This document shows, piece after piece, positions 31,560 through 42,129 of a stretch of 64,000 nucleotides of DNA; the stretch's first letter is position 1, and every line of letters starts with the position of its first letter. The notes beneath the pieces are model-generated. The model was not told where the DNA came from. It ran no database searches and saw only the letters and a program-made list of their open reading frames with translations. Made by a program: the position numbers and the translations under genes. Origin of the DNA: Ascarosepion bandense (taxonomy: Eukaryota > Mollusca > Cephalopoda > Sepiida > Sepiidae); assembly GCA_037127315.1 (NCBI GenBank), contig JBBBDQ010000754.1, positions 634,501 through 698,500 on the forward strand, read 5' to 3'.

Positions 31560-32960
31560 TGTAGGTGTCTCTTCACGAGGAAAGCGATCGTGTCCTTCCA
31601 TATCTCTCTATTTCTGTTGGCTTTTAGCACGTTTACTGCTGTTACTCCACCCAAACCCTGCTCTGCTATGCCCTTGCTCTAGACCATCAATGTTTTTACG
31701 CATTCCTTTCCTCTCTCCACCTTTTTTACTATCTGAGCTTTGAGTATCTGATTCTCCAAGTTCTCCTTCCTCATTGCATATCCCAGAAAATGAAGCTGTC
31801 TTTTTCTGATGTTAAGTAAAATTTTCCTTTCTGTGTCTATCCTATCCAAAACCTTATCGTTTTTCATATGCTCGGTCCATGGTATCCGCAGCATCTTTCT
31901 ATAGAACCACTTTTTCAGTTGTTTCAAATCTCTGATTTATCATAATTAAGACTGTGCAGCATTCACTACCGTACTGAAAAGCAGACATCATATAGCAATC
32001 CAGTGCTTTCTTTGTTTCTAGCAAACTTTTCGTGTTTCTTAATACTATACTCAGCTTCTGGAATGCAACTTTGGCAATGCGATTTTGCCTTCGGATCTCA
32101 GTGTCGATATTTCTGTCTTCTGTTAAAACATTTCCAAAGTATTTAATTTTCTATGCCAGCTTGATTTTAGTATCCCACACCTGTAGTTGGCATTTTAGGA
32201 TTCACCATTTGCTGATGATTATACATTCAATTCTCTTATACTTTATTTGTAGTCCTTTCCTTCCGCTTTCATAAATTACTTTCTATAAGAGATATTGTGG
32301 TTTCCTTTCAGTGTCTGCTATCAGTAGCGTATCACCTGTGTATCTTATATTGTTCAGATTGTCAGTTAAGTGCCATACGTGATACACGCTTGGGCGATCA
32401 TGTCTCGAAAGAGACATGACTGACTGGACAGAAGATTATCCCGCAGTAGGTTGCCATTGCTTTCTGCGGTAGACTGGTTGCCGACCAAGTCTATAGAACC
32501 CAATCTGTCCTGCTATTTAACCCATAACTGGAAGGAAGAGACGGATTAATACCTTTCCCAAGGGTATTTGCGCGTAAGTGAATACAATGGATTCAGCTGG
32601 AATTCGAACTCGGCACCCCGGTTTCTCGTTCCGAGCCGATATCCACTGTACCACAACGCACATCCTGTTCAGATTGTACAATGATGAATCCTGACATGAC
32701 TTTTCGGCCTTTCACAATAGTTTCGTTGTACAAATTAAATAGATCCGGTGAGAAGACTCATCCTTGTCTTACGCCCCTTTCTATCTTTGTATTCCTGCTG
32801 AACTCGTTTCCTGTCCTAATGCAGGCAGTTTGCTGCCAGTAGAGATTCTTGATTACTCTTATGTCTTTCTCAAATATGTCTAGGTTGCTAAGTATTTCTA
32901 TTAAGTTTTTGTAGCGTTCTTTGTCGAATCTTTTTGTGTAGTCAATACGAATTAGACATA
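31560..32960 (-). mobile_element. RTE LINE relic (copy f) interrupted by SINE-A
   Basis: On the minus strand the RTE 3' end begins near 31565 and coding relics follow (KKWFYRKMLRIPWTEHMKND, RKRQLHFLGYAMRKENLENQ). The RT palm region lies near 32.7-32.95 kb. SINE-A copy 7 splits it at 32363-32665. Frames are broken. Confidence 0.85.
32363..32665 (-). mobile_element. SINE-A, full length reference copy (copy 7)
   Basis: The copy is flanked by the perfect 12-bp duplication TGTTCAGATTGT (32351-32362 and 32666-32677) inside an RTE relic, so its 303-bp length is defined. Sense order is the head GGATGTGCGTTGTGGTACAG, B box GAGTTCGAATTCC, TTACGCGCAAATACCCTTGG, CAGTTATGGGTTAAATAGCA, GCAATGGCAACCTACTGCGG, CCAGTCAGTCATGTCTCTTT, GCGTGTATCACGTATGGCAC and the end TTAACTGAC. 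The head is tRNA-derived. The tail wording resembles BovB/RTE 3' ends, so an RTE partner is likely. Confidence 0.95.
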
Positions 32961-33039
32961 TTGAAAAAGATAGTTGTAATTGAAAAAATAACCATTAAAA
33001 TGGGTAGCTCAGCCGTAATATCAAAACTTCATGTTTGTG

Positions 33040-34093
33040 CTGTTATTTCAGCAGGTTTTAAATAAATATTTAGAATCATACTGCTACCCATTAACAAATC
33101 CAGAGAATTTTTTTTTCATGAAATTTAATAGTTTAAAAAAATTATCAATGATGGATTTATCTAAGGCTTATTTGCAAATAAAGTTGAAAAAATATTAAAT
33201 TTAAATAACGATAAATACGAACAAGGAATTGTATGATTTCAACTGAACATTTTCTTTGGATGAAAGTGGATCCATCAATATTTCAGCAACCTATGTCGTT
33301 GTGGTGCAGTGGATATCAACTCTGAACGAAAAATCGAGGAGCTGAGTTCGAATTCCAGTTAAATTCCTTGCATTCATGTATAGACAAATATCGTTGGGAA
33401 AGATTTTAATCCGTCTCTTCCCTCCAGTTATGGGTTAAATAAAACAGACTTGGTTTCATAACCTTGGCTGGCAACCAGTCTACCGTAGAAAGCAATGGTA
33501 ACCTACTGCGGGATAATTTTTTGCCTAGTCAGTCATGTAACTTTCAAGACATGATCACCTAAGGCGTGTATCACGTATGGCACTTAACTGACTGACTGAA
33601 TATAATAATTAGAAACATAATTAAAACTTCTACAGATCATAAAGTGGAGGATCGGTTTTCTATTGTTATGAAGTAATAAACTGATCCCCCACTAATCATA
33701 CTTTAAAAAATGTAATATAATATATTTCTTCTCCTTCCAGTTATGGGTTAAAAAATAGGTCAGATTGGTTTCTATAATCTTGGTTGGCAACCAGTATACT
33801 GTAGAAATCAATAGCAACCTACTCCGTGATAATCTTCTGCCCAGTCAGTCATGTCTCTTTCGAGACATGATCGCCCAAAGCGTGTATCACGTATGGCACT
33901 TAACTGTCTGACTGATGTACACTATGCTTGCTGGTAGTGGTTTCGCAGTTGCCTGTCTGGATTACATTTTGATAAGTAACAACATACTGAGCATGTAAAA
34001 AAGAAATTTGAAAAATACATGACAATAAATTTAAATTCAGTAAAGAAATATGTGCCTTGTTTTCGCCTAAAATCAAATGCCGTCGACAAATTG
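33040..34093 (+). pseudogene. Ty3/gypsy pol relic split by a SINE-A/PAL/SINE-A insertion
   Basis: Before the insertion the + strand reads LNKYLESYCYPLTNPENFF, KFNSLKKLSMMDLSKAYLQI and, after a frameshift, VDPSIFQQPM. After it, reading resumes with YTMLAGSGFAVACLDYILIS, the YLDD-box region with the aspartates changed. The gypsy frame is thus interrupted exactly by 33297-33914. The relic ends near a CR1-like LINE. Confidence 0.75.
33297..33914 (+). mobile_element. SINE-A / PAL / SINE-A composite inserted as one unit (copy 8)
   Basis: A SINE-A (33297-33600) is followed by PAL (core 33638-33694) and a second SINE-A 3' part without the deletion (about 33725-33912). The whole block sits between two adjoining pieces of a gypsy coding region. 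ATGT on each side (33293-33296 and 33915-33918) is a possible short target duplication. This is the best evidence that SINE-PAL-SINE moves as a unit. Confidence 0.88.
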
Positions 34094-34094
34094 T

Positions 34095-34678
34095 ACACAA
34101 TTGTGCTACCACATCCAGTCGGGTACCCCTGTTATTCACATTGGGGTTCTTGACAAAATCCAATGTGATGTGACTGATACCGACTTGGCAGACCAGATGC
34201 AGTCTCTCTCTCTCTCACCGGTGTGACGTGGCTTCCCTGTGCCTCTCCTATAAATACTTTCACGGTTTCTGATCCGATGAGCTTAGATCACCGGTGCCCC
34301 CCCCCCACCCAGCCACTCGATTTGCAACTAGGTCCCACGGTTTTACAGTGAAACCGATAAAATGTAACCGCAATTTCTACTCTAACGGCTTCTTTTCTCG
34401 AACTTCCTGCCTTGCTTCCCCGACAACTACAATCTCCAGGAGTTTAAATGTAAGGTCAATAGACACCTCCTAAAACACTAACTCACAACCATTCTCTCAA
34501 ACACTCTTTCCATCTTCCCAACCCTCATCATCGGTATCCTTACCCGTCTATCACCCTTCTTCTGGCATTTTCTATATCTAACCACTCTTTCTCATCACTT
34601 TCCCCTATGTAACCCCCTGCGCAATAGTGGCAGTGGAATGCCTTGGTTGGGATGAAATGATTAAAAAAAAAAGAAAAA
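34095..34678 (+). mobile_element. CR1/jockey-like LINE 3' relic
   Basis: Post-RT pieces (HIGVLDKIQCDVTDTDLADQ and RFHGF-type) are followed by the C-terminal RPRTSCL-like end in broken frames. The 3' UTR ends TGCCTTGGTTGGGATGAAAT followed by GATTA and an A-rich tail. Confidence 0.8.
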
Positions 34679-34679
34679 A

Positions 34680-35270
34680 AAGGGGAACAAAATTTAGCAA
34701 TAATCTAATATTAAAAAAAAAAATGTCTTTTACTACTAAATTAAATTTTAGAATTCACCTTTAACAAAATACCTTTTTACGCATTTGGACAATTCTAAAC
34801 TTTACAGTTCAACGGGTGCTTGTACGCAAAATTCGCTAATCATTAACGCTGTGTAGTGAGTTTCGTCTTAACTTGGTACCCAAAATATATGAACTTATTA
34901 AGAAACTATACGAAACTTAATAAGTAACAAACTCAAAGATCGACTTCCTCATTAAATTCCATTTTTTTTTTTCATTTTGTCTTTATTTACGTATAAATTT
35001 AACTCAATTTCAACCCTGGTTTTTAACACTTTGTTTCTTCATTTGCTTCCATTTCCTCTTCTGGAATGACACAAAAAGCTCATTTTGTGTGAGGTTCCCT
35101 TCCTGCCCTTCTCGGAAACGCTTTTACCAAAGTCATGGCTTAAAGAAATAATTTATTTTACGTTCAAATGACTTACACCTCCACCAACATCAGACGCTAT
35201 AATTGTTTTACATATTTTTTGAACATTTTCCTACTTAATTAAAATCTTCTTTCAATACATGGCATCATAA
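34680..35270. other. AT-rich intergenic DNA, nothing recognised
   Basis: No repeat match or frame was seen. Confidence 0.4.
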
Positions 35271-35274
35271 ACTT

Positions 35275-35600
35275 GACTCTTTTTAAAATCATTCTCACTA
35301 GTGCGCAATGAGTAACAGTCAGAAAAAGAAGCAAAAAAGAAAGCAGGACACAAGAGGTGTTGATAAAAGGATAAGAGATGAATGGAATTCAGGGAGATAG
35401 AAGATGGCAACGGGCATTAAATTTAAGCTTTTATAGGTTGTAGCTATCAGGGAACCATATAAACGGAAGAGAGTTCCACAGGCAGGAGGTGTGAGAAAAG
35501 AAATTATTAGATTAGACGAGACAGTTACAGTTAACTATTTTAATGTAAAAGTGTGGGACCTACTTGCCAATCTGTAAATTTATGTGGCCGGTGCATCAGG
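35275..35600 (-). mobile_element. CR1/jockey-like LINE 3' relic
   Basis: The minus strand carries the family C-terminus and 3' UTR (complement of GAGTTCCACAGGCAGGAGGT and TAAAAGTGTGGGACCTACTT), truncated at 35.6 kb. Confidence 0.75.
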
Positions 35601-35823
35601 AACAATACCTCGCCAGAGCAGTCGCCATGAAGTGCCCTTTTCCTCACAGTAGATTCTTCATGTAACGTATAGTCGACAAAATCCAAAACAAAGAACATGC
35701 ATGTGCAAAATATAAAAATAGAACATGGCGACAATTTATCAATTATTCTGTGCATAAATGAACAAAGTCTTGAGGTCCTGTACATAAAAACCAACCAATC
35801 AACACATTTTATTGGGAATGTAG

Positions 35824-35872
<49 letters not shown>

Positions 35873-35873
<1 letters not shown>

Positions 35874-36256
35874 TAGCAGTATAGCAAGACGTTGCTCGGG
35901 TGTAATAAAAACTTTAAAACTAATCCATGGTCCTGGAGCTCAGACATTTTGGACGTTGGGACGAAAGACTAAAAAGCAATAGTTGTTTCCAGTTAAAGCG
36001 AAACCGTAGACTGAAAGAAAAATGAATGGATGTAAGTCAAATTTTGATTTCCTGGTATCGATATCAAATAAGTGTTTTTCGTCGTAAACTGAATTTTGAA
36101 GGCTAAATAAGTCCTTTGAGTAAATGGTATCTTGGCTGAGACTAAGAACTACAATTATACCTACTTAGAGCCAGACCCGAAGCAAAAACTAAAATAAAAG
36201 GGCTGAAAAATACACACATACAGGCAGATAAGCAAACGCACACACAAACATCTTGC

Positions 36257-36312
<56 letters not shown>

Positions 36313-36605
36313 CGATTTTCTGCACTATTATAAGAACTGCAACCTTGAAACTTCTGAATATCGTTTCTTATGTCTTTGTCTATTAGTGTATCAAATTTGA
36401 TTAAAATCGGACCACTCCTTCTATAACCTTCTTTTTTCGATTATTGATTTTCGATATTTATCTCGGGTACCTCTACACAAAACCTAGATAAGAACACTCG
36501 CAGACGCTTATAGTACAACTGTGTAAATTTTGAAGAAAATCGGTTCAGCCGTTTCGGTGTCTATAGGTAACAGACACACAGACACACACGCACACACAAA
36601 GTTCC

Positions 36606-36654
<49 letters not shown>
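35873..36654 (-). mobile_element. Helitron-1 (H2), 5' end lost in a TA tract
   Basis: On the minus strand the 3' terminus is hairpin CCCGAGCAACGTC-type, then CTATACTG, then CTAG before T (35876-35873). Helitron-1 interior sequence runs to 36600, with a (TA)n expansion at 36258-36308. The 5' TCTAAACTTATTTATA end is replaced by another (TA)n that abuts MITE M2. Confidence 0.82.
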
Positions 36655-36656
<2 letters not shown>

Positions 36657-36937
36657 ACCGGCCATAATTATTAATTACTGCACAATAATATGTGCCTCAA
36701 ATGAACTGTTCTGGTGTTCAGTTTTTTGTGATCTCTTCCCCATGCTAGACTTTTCTTCTTATTGGCTGGCCGAAGCAAAGGCATTCTGGCTGCCTTGTAA
36801 AATTTGGCAAAGTAATAATAACAAATGAACTATTCTATTTTTATTTGGAATTATCCACTGGCAATAAATACTAAAAATAGTATGAAATACATAATTTCTT
36901 TAAAACTGGGATGTCCTGATAATTATGGCCGGTAGTG
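36655..36937. mobile_element. Tc1/mariner-type MITE M2
   Basis: Termini ACCGGCCATAATTATTA and TGATAATTATGGCCGGTAGTG are inverted, with TA after the right end. The left two bases have decayed into the adjoining TA tract. The non-coding interior includes TTGTGATCTCTTCCCCATGC. Confidence 0.8.
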
Positions 36938-36948
36938 TATATTTATTA

Positions 36949-37629
36949 CACTCCCGCACCATAATTATTAGGCAACCCCAGTTTTTTTAAAAGAAATGAT
37001 GTATTTCATACTATTTTTTGTATTTATTACCGAGTGGATAATTCTAAATAAAAATAGAATGTTTTTGTGTTGATACTGCACAATAAGATGCGCATCAAAT
37101 GAACTGTTCTGGTGTCCAGTTTTTGTGCTCTCTTCCCTATGCTAGTCTCTTACTGGTTGGCCGAAACAAAGGCTTCCTGGTTGCCTTGTAAAACTTTGCA
37201 AAATAATAATAACAAAAGAACCATTCTATTTTCATTTTGAATTATCCACTTGGCAATAAATACTAAAAATAGTATAAAATACATAGTTTCAATCTACAGG
37301 GTGCGATGGTTAAATTGTCGCTACTTGCCTTGTAAAATTTCGCAAAGTAATAATAACAAAAGAACCATTCTATTTTCATTTTGAATTATCCACTTGGCAA
37401 TAAATACTAAAAATAGTATAAAATACATAGTTTCAATCTACAGGGTGCGATGGGTCAATTGTCGCTACTTGCCTTGTAAAATTTCGCAAAGTAATAATAA
37501 CAAAAGAACCATTCTATTTTCATTTAGAATTATTCACTTGGCAATAAATACTAAAGATAATATGAAACACATAAAATGCATAATTTCTTTTAAATAAGTG
37601 GGGTGGCCTAATAATTATGACCGGTAGTG
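36949..37629. mobile_element. Tc1/mariner-type MITE M3 with internal 144-bp triplication
   Basis: The element is flanked by TA on both sides, with termini CACTCCCGCACCATAATTAT and ATAATTATGACCGGTAGTG. The left sub-terminal arm matches the right arm inverted for well over 100 bp. Inside, TTGCCTTGTAAAA recurs at 37181, 37325 and 37469, an exact 144-bp period. The first two units end in CAATCTACAGGGTGCGATGG, which M1 and M2 lack. Confidence 0.85.
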
Positions 37630-37863
37630 TATATATGATATTTAATATCAGATATGGAGCGTATACAAATGTAAAATATATAACCGAATCTTGAATTAAG
37701 CACCTAGATGCGTTAACCTGTTTCATTCTAAAACGCTGTTAATCGCTTGACAATTGTGTTTAAGCGTGAAACAATCTGTTGCCTCTGGGTATTTGTTTCA
37801 AGGTTTGCTTTTATATATTTTATAGTCTTTTATATTATTAAAAAAACTCAATTATTAATATAA

Positions 37864-39095
37864 TCTATATAAATAAAAATCTACTCGTCCGTTTGTTACT
37901 ATCCGCTAATCTAGAAATCCGCTGCACCAACTGCTTTGAAATTTTACTATAGCATTTTAATCGAATACGAGCGGGTTTTTATGTACCTTATATTAAAAAC
38001 TATTACAATATTAAAAAAATATATTTTGCAAATCTATTAAAGCCGATGAGAACCGAATCAAAAAACTCATTTTCAATACGGACGCGTTTAGAGACAACAT
38101 TGTTTTTTCATATAAAACATAGGAAAACTGTATACTTAAGGGAAACTTTTTTTTCTGCTGTGCGGAAACAGCAGAAAAAAAAGTTTGCTGGGTGGAAACA
38201 GCAGAAATCCCTTTCCTTTTTTTAATTTCTATTCATTTTTTTCAATGAATTATTATCGATATCCCAATTTATTTCTTTGGTTTAGTAAATAGATTTCTCC
38301 TTTTATTTTATTTAACCAAACTGAGCCTATAGTGGAGAGTCGTTTCTTTGAAGGGTAGTTGTATATTGTTGCAGAGTAACGGAATTTGGCTTCGTTGTAG
38401 ATAGTCCACTATAAGTCATATAATGATTATAAATCAAGAAAAGCAAATTGAGTTGAGAAATAACATGTTATATATACACATATCAATTAAGATTTTTACA
38501 ATTTAAGTAATCCTTTAAATATGGGGCCAACGGACGTTAAATGTTCATGGCAATAAAATGCTGAAAAGAGAATTAATACATAGACATGCGGGAGCATTGT
38601 AAGTAAGGAATGTCTTTGATGTATTCGCTCCTTAGGTCAGTAAGTAGTTTTGAGACAGTGGAAGATAAGAGGAGAGGGAAGGGAGGCTAGCATAGTAAGC
38701 TGCTTGACGTAGTTCAAGGGGAGATACTAATTACACTCATCCCTCTCGAGCCTGTCTGTGTGTGTCTGTCTGGGTCGGTCTGTCTGGCGATGTTTTCTGT
38801 ATCGGCTTTTTATTTTGAATTTTTGGATCGCAGCAGATCATTTGGGAATTCACATCCGTATTTGATTCTGGGCTTCCCATTGGCCGATAAATAAAATTTG
38901 CGTAGGCACGCGAACTGGAATTTAATATTTAATTAATTTTTAGTTTTCAACCGGAACATCTGCGTCGATCCGGCTGTGCACCGACTAGTTTTGGTCATTT
39001 GCTTTTCGGTCGTGAGAGTACAAACATCCGGTCCCTCTCTTTTACTCGGTCGCTATCAACACAAACCACAGCATCGTGTGGCCGCGTACAGCTAG
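37864..39095 (+). mobile_element. Helitron-2, 1232 bp non-autonomous
   Basis: The 5' end is A then TCTATATAAATAAAAATCTA. The 3' end is hairpin CCACA-GCATCG-TGTGG (39066-39081), then CCGCGTACAG, then CTAG (39092-39095) followed by T. These are Helitron termini of a family distinct from Helitron-1. The interior has a 36-bp hairpin (TTTCTGCTGT..ACAGCAGAAA, about 38148-38183) and a GC-richer, CpG-richer last 450 bp that may be captured DNA. No Rep/helicase frame is present. Confidence 0.8.
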
Positions 39096-39099
39096 TAAT

Positions 39100-39760
39100 A
39101 AGTAAAAAGCAGAATATTATGACGTAATCGACGAAAGACACTTAAGCTGAAAAGTTTAAAATAACCGAGAAATTGACGTTTTTGATATTCTAACTCAATA
39201 AATTTGTTAAATGTTTATATAAATAACATTTTAGACATGGATAAAACGGAAAAAGAATAATATGAATAAAATAATGAATTAAATAAAATATAAAATTAAA
39301 AATAATGTTGAAAAAACTACTAAACTTTGAATAGTCAAACACAATTTTATATTCATTTAATTAAAAAATCAAAAAATCAAGAGTAAACATAATACAAAAT
39401 TCATTAACCAAAGTTTGTGTCAGGCGTAACTAAATAAAAAAAAATACTACTAAATCGACACGAAAGATACATACAACTTTCAAATTTAACGATTAACATA
39501 ATTTTTATTCAAATTTATTTCGTTATTTTCTGAAACATATTTTCAATAATATTTCTAACCTTGTATTTGGCCCGAAGGCCACTCAAGGTATAGGGTTACT
39601 AAAGGAGGTTAAGCGCAAAGCATGGTGATATGTAGGAAATTTAACCACTAGCATTGAAGACGTTTTGATTATAATGTTTGGGCAAAGGTTCACGTGGAAG
39701 TTTCTTGCAGAAAGTAAAGGGTCGTGAGAAGAGGCTTATCGAACGGAAATGAAAGGAAAT
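39100..39760. other. AT-rich intergenic DNA, nothing recognised
   Basis: No coding or repeat match was noted. Confidence 0.4.
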
Positions 39761-39764
39761 AGAA

Positions 39765-39945
39765 TGGTTCGACACTTTGGGTCAAGTCACAGGAACTAAC
39801 CAACGTCTAGGGTTACTTGACATTAGGTTTATAAGTTCCAAAAATTCAGTTGTTCTTGTTCTTAAGGACACATGGCCCAGTGGATATTCCGTTGGTTAGT
39901 TCTAGTGACTTGACACAAAGTCTTTTGAATTTAATTCCTTTCTCC
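39765..39945. mobile_element. SINE-B pair in inverted orientation
   Basis: A minus-strand fragment (39765-39810, ..TTTGGGTCAAGTCACAGGAA) faces a + strand head (39862-39945, AAGGACACATGGCCCAGTGG then TCTAGTGACTTGACACAAAG). The two can pair as a hairpin with a loop of about 80 nt. Confidence 0.6.
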
Positions 39946-39949
39946 AATT

Positions 39950-40035
39950 CCACGCGCCTATAGCTTAGGGGGTAGTGACTTTGACTAAAACCAAATCAAT
40001 CGAGTTTCGATCCCGGCCAGAAGTAAGTGGATGTA
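39950..40035 (+). mobile_element. tRNA-like sequence beside Helitron H3 (SINE head or tRNA pseudogene)
   Basis: GCGCCTATAGCTTAGGGGGT contains a good A box, and GAGTTTCGATCCCGGCC about 40 nt later a good B box. The acceptor stem does not close. A relative with the same GCGCCCATAGCTCAG start lies at 53821. Confidence 0.45.
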
Positions 40036-40063
40036 TGTGGCTTGTATGTGGGTGACTTATATA

Positions 40064-40759
40064 TCTAAACTTATTTATAAATGGAATTATGTCTGTGTGT
40101 GTGTCTGTTACCTATAGACTCCGAAACGGCTGAACCGATTTTCTTCAAAATTTACACAGTTGTACTATAAGTGACTGCAAGTGTTCTTAGCTAGGTTTTG
40201 TGTCGAGGTACCTCCGATAAATATCGAAAATCGATAATCTAAAAAATCGGGTTATAGAAGGAGTGGTCCGATTTTAATCAAATTTGATACACTCATAGAC
40301 AAAGACATGATTTTCAGAAGTTTCAAGGTTGCAGTTCTGACAATAGTGCAGAAAATCGATAATATATACATGTAAAAAGCAAGATGTGTGTTTGTTTGTT
40401 TATCTGCCTATATGTCTGTATTTTTTCAGCCCTTTCATTTTAGTTTTTGCTTCGGGTTTGGCTCTAAGTAGGTATAATTGTACTTCGTTGTCTCAGCCAG
40501 GATACCATTTACTCAGAGGACTTATTTAGCTTTCAAAATTCAGTTTACGACGAAAGAAACTTATTTGATATCGATACCAGGAAATCAAAATTTGACTTAT
40601 ATCCATTCATTTTTCTTTTAGTCTACGGTTTCGTTTTAACTGGAAACAACTATTGCTTTTTAGTCTTTCGTGTCGACGTCCAAAGAGTCTTAGCTCCAGG
40701 ACTCTGGATTAGTTTTTATGCTTTCATTACACCCGAGCAACGCCGGGCTATACTGGTAG
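40064..40759 (+). mobile_element. Helitron-1, most complete copy (H3)
   Basis: It begins A|TCTAAACTTATTTATAAATG and ends CCCGAGCAACGCCGGGCTAT-ACTG-GTAG before T, with one base changed in the CTAG. All interior blocks are present: CTATAGACTCCGAAACGGCT, ATCGGGTTATAGAAGGAGTG, AGACAAAGACATGATTTTCA, TTTTTGCTTCGGGTTTGGCT and TGGAAACAACTATTGCTTTT. No protein coding. It serves as the reference for truncated copies H1, H2, H4 and H5. Confidence 0.88.
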
Positions 40760-41280
40760 TATACATATATATATATATATAGTGTTTTTTCTATTCATTT
40801 TCTGAAAGCTCATTGCTTAAACCTTAAATGGTATAGTAACGTTTAACAGATTGACGACGGGTTCATAAATGTTATTTGTGTAAATACTACTGCTATGACG
40901 TCTGAAAAATATAATGGCTGGGTTTCTTGTTTTCTTCACCCGGATGTTTAATTCAGAGCTTTCCTTCTCTTAAATGTTTTGCATACCAAAATCTAAACAT
41001 CTCAGTCTACCCTACTATATTAACGATAGATATGAGTACATTGATTAATTGATTCGTTTTTTGTGGCTTGTCAAAAATTTGCAGATTATTATATATATAT
41101 ATATATTTTTAGATTTCAGTAGTTTTCGGTTTGGGACGATAATGATTTGATGGCACTATTTTTACTAATTAACCCATAGCTAGGTGAGAAGTCTGTATGA
41201 ATGAGCTAGTGAGTGAGTGAGTGAGTGATTCGTTTCTACGCTGTATAAACTCATTGCAGGTTATTTAAATTCAGAAGCCC
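40760..41280. other. AT-rich intergenic DNA
   Basis: There are short (TA)n tracts at 40765-40781 and 41090-41106 and nothing else recognised. Confidence 0.4.
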
Positions 41281-41284
41281 TTAA

Positions 41285-41555
41285 TAATTGACCCGTAGTT
41301 GCGAGAGAAATTGTGGATTCATATATTTCCCAATGGTATATGCGGGTAAGTGAACCTAATGAACCCAACTGGAATTGATACTTTAATGTCCGTTGAACAG
41401 TCCCGATCAATTATTCATTGCACTACATGGACATCCAAGCTTACAGTACTAGGAAATTTTAATCAATCTAGTTACTGACGAGGCTCCACGTTGCTTAACT
41501 TTGTTGAGCGTATGGAAACCAGTGTTTCAACGTGATATGGCCGTAATCACAGGGA
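41285..41555 (-). mobile_element. 5S-tRNA chimeric SINE, ancient relative of SINE-A
   Basis: Read on the minus strand, 41555-41440 matches 5S rRNA along its length: TACGGCCATATCACGTTGAA, CACTGGTTTCC, AAAGTTAAGCAACGTGGAGC and GTCAGTAACTAGATTGATTA. It is followed directly by a SINE-A-like tRNA head (GGATGTCCATGTAGTGCAAT, ATCAATTCCAGTTGGGTTCA) and body (TTCACTTACCCGCATATACC, TTGGGAAATATATG). A 5S head joined to a tRNA head is a known SINE design (for example AmnSINE1). Young SINE-A copies here lack the 5S part. Confidence 0.8.
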
Positions 41556-41861
41556 GAATGAGAAGAAATCAATGTTACACGATTTACATTGTTCGGACTA
41601 TTGTCCTTAACTTTATTGCAATAGTCACATTTCCGCTATTGTGCGCTCTGGCCTTAGGCAGTTGACTTGAATTTCCAACCGACATCTTTATTTCGATCAT
41701 TGGGTTATACTCTTCTTGTTCCATGACTCATGCTACTTCCGGACATCCTAGCTATTTCCCTTTAACTCAAATCCCTAAGTTATTTGTTCGCCACTGCTAG
41801 TCAGGTATTGAACTCACAAATCTTAGGGTTCAATATCAGTGGATATTCATATACTGATGAC

Positions 41862-42110
41862 CTCAAGGACATATGGCCCAGTAGATAAAATCGTTGGTTA
41901 TATCCAGTGACTTAACCCAAAGTGTTGTGAATTCAATCCATGGCTACAGCAGTGTTGAAAAAATAACTTAGAGGGTTGAGTTAAAGGGAGATCACTAAGA
42001 TATCCTAAAGTGGCATGGCTCATGAAACGAGAACAGTATACCTCAGTGATCACTACTGAAGCTGAAGGTTTAATGTTTATTAATTCGGCCTTGTGTCATA
42101 TATAGTAGAA
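41862..42110 (+). mobile_element. SINE-B (copy 3) with body
   Basis: The head AAGGACATATGGCCCAGTAG, CCAGTGACTTAACCCAAAGT and B-box-like GTGAATTCAATCCATGGC are followed by a body (GGTTGAGTTAAAGGGAGATC) shared with 52.1 kb. The TTGTGTCATATATAGTAGAA end matches 51.5 kb inverted. Confidence 0.6.
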
Positions 42111-42129
42111 CTCCCTACAGCTTACAGAT

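Noticed and set aside
39950..40035. A functional tRNA gene
   Set aside because: A and B boxes are present, but the acceptor stem and anticodon arm do not close and there is no T-run terminator, so it is listed as tRNA-like only.
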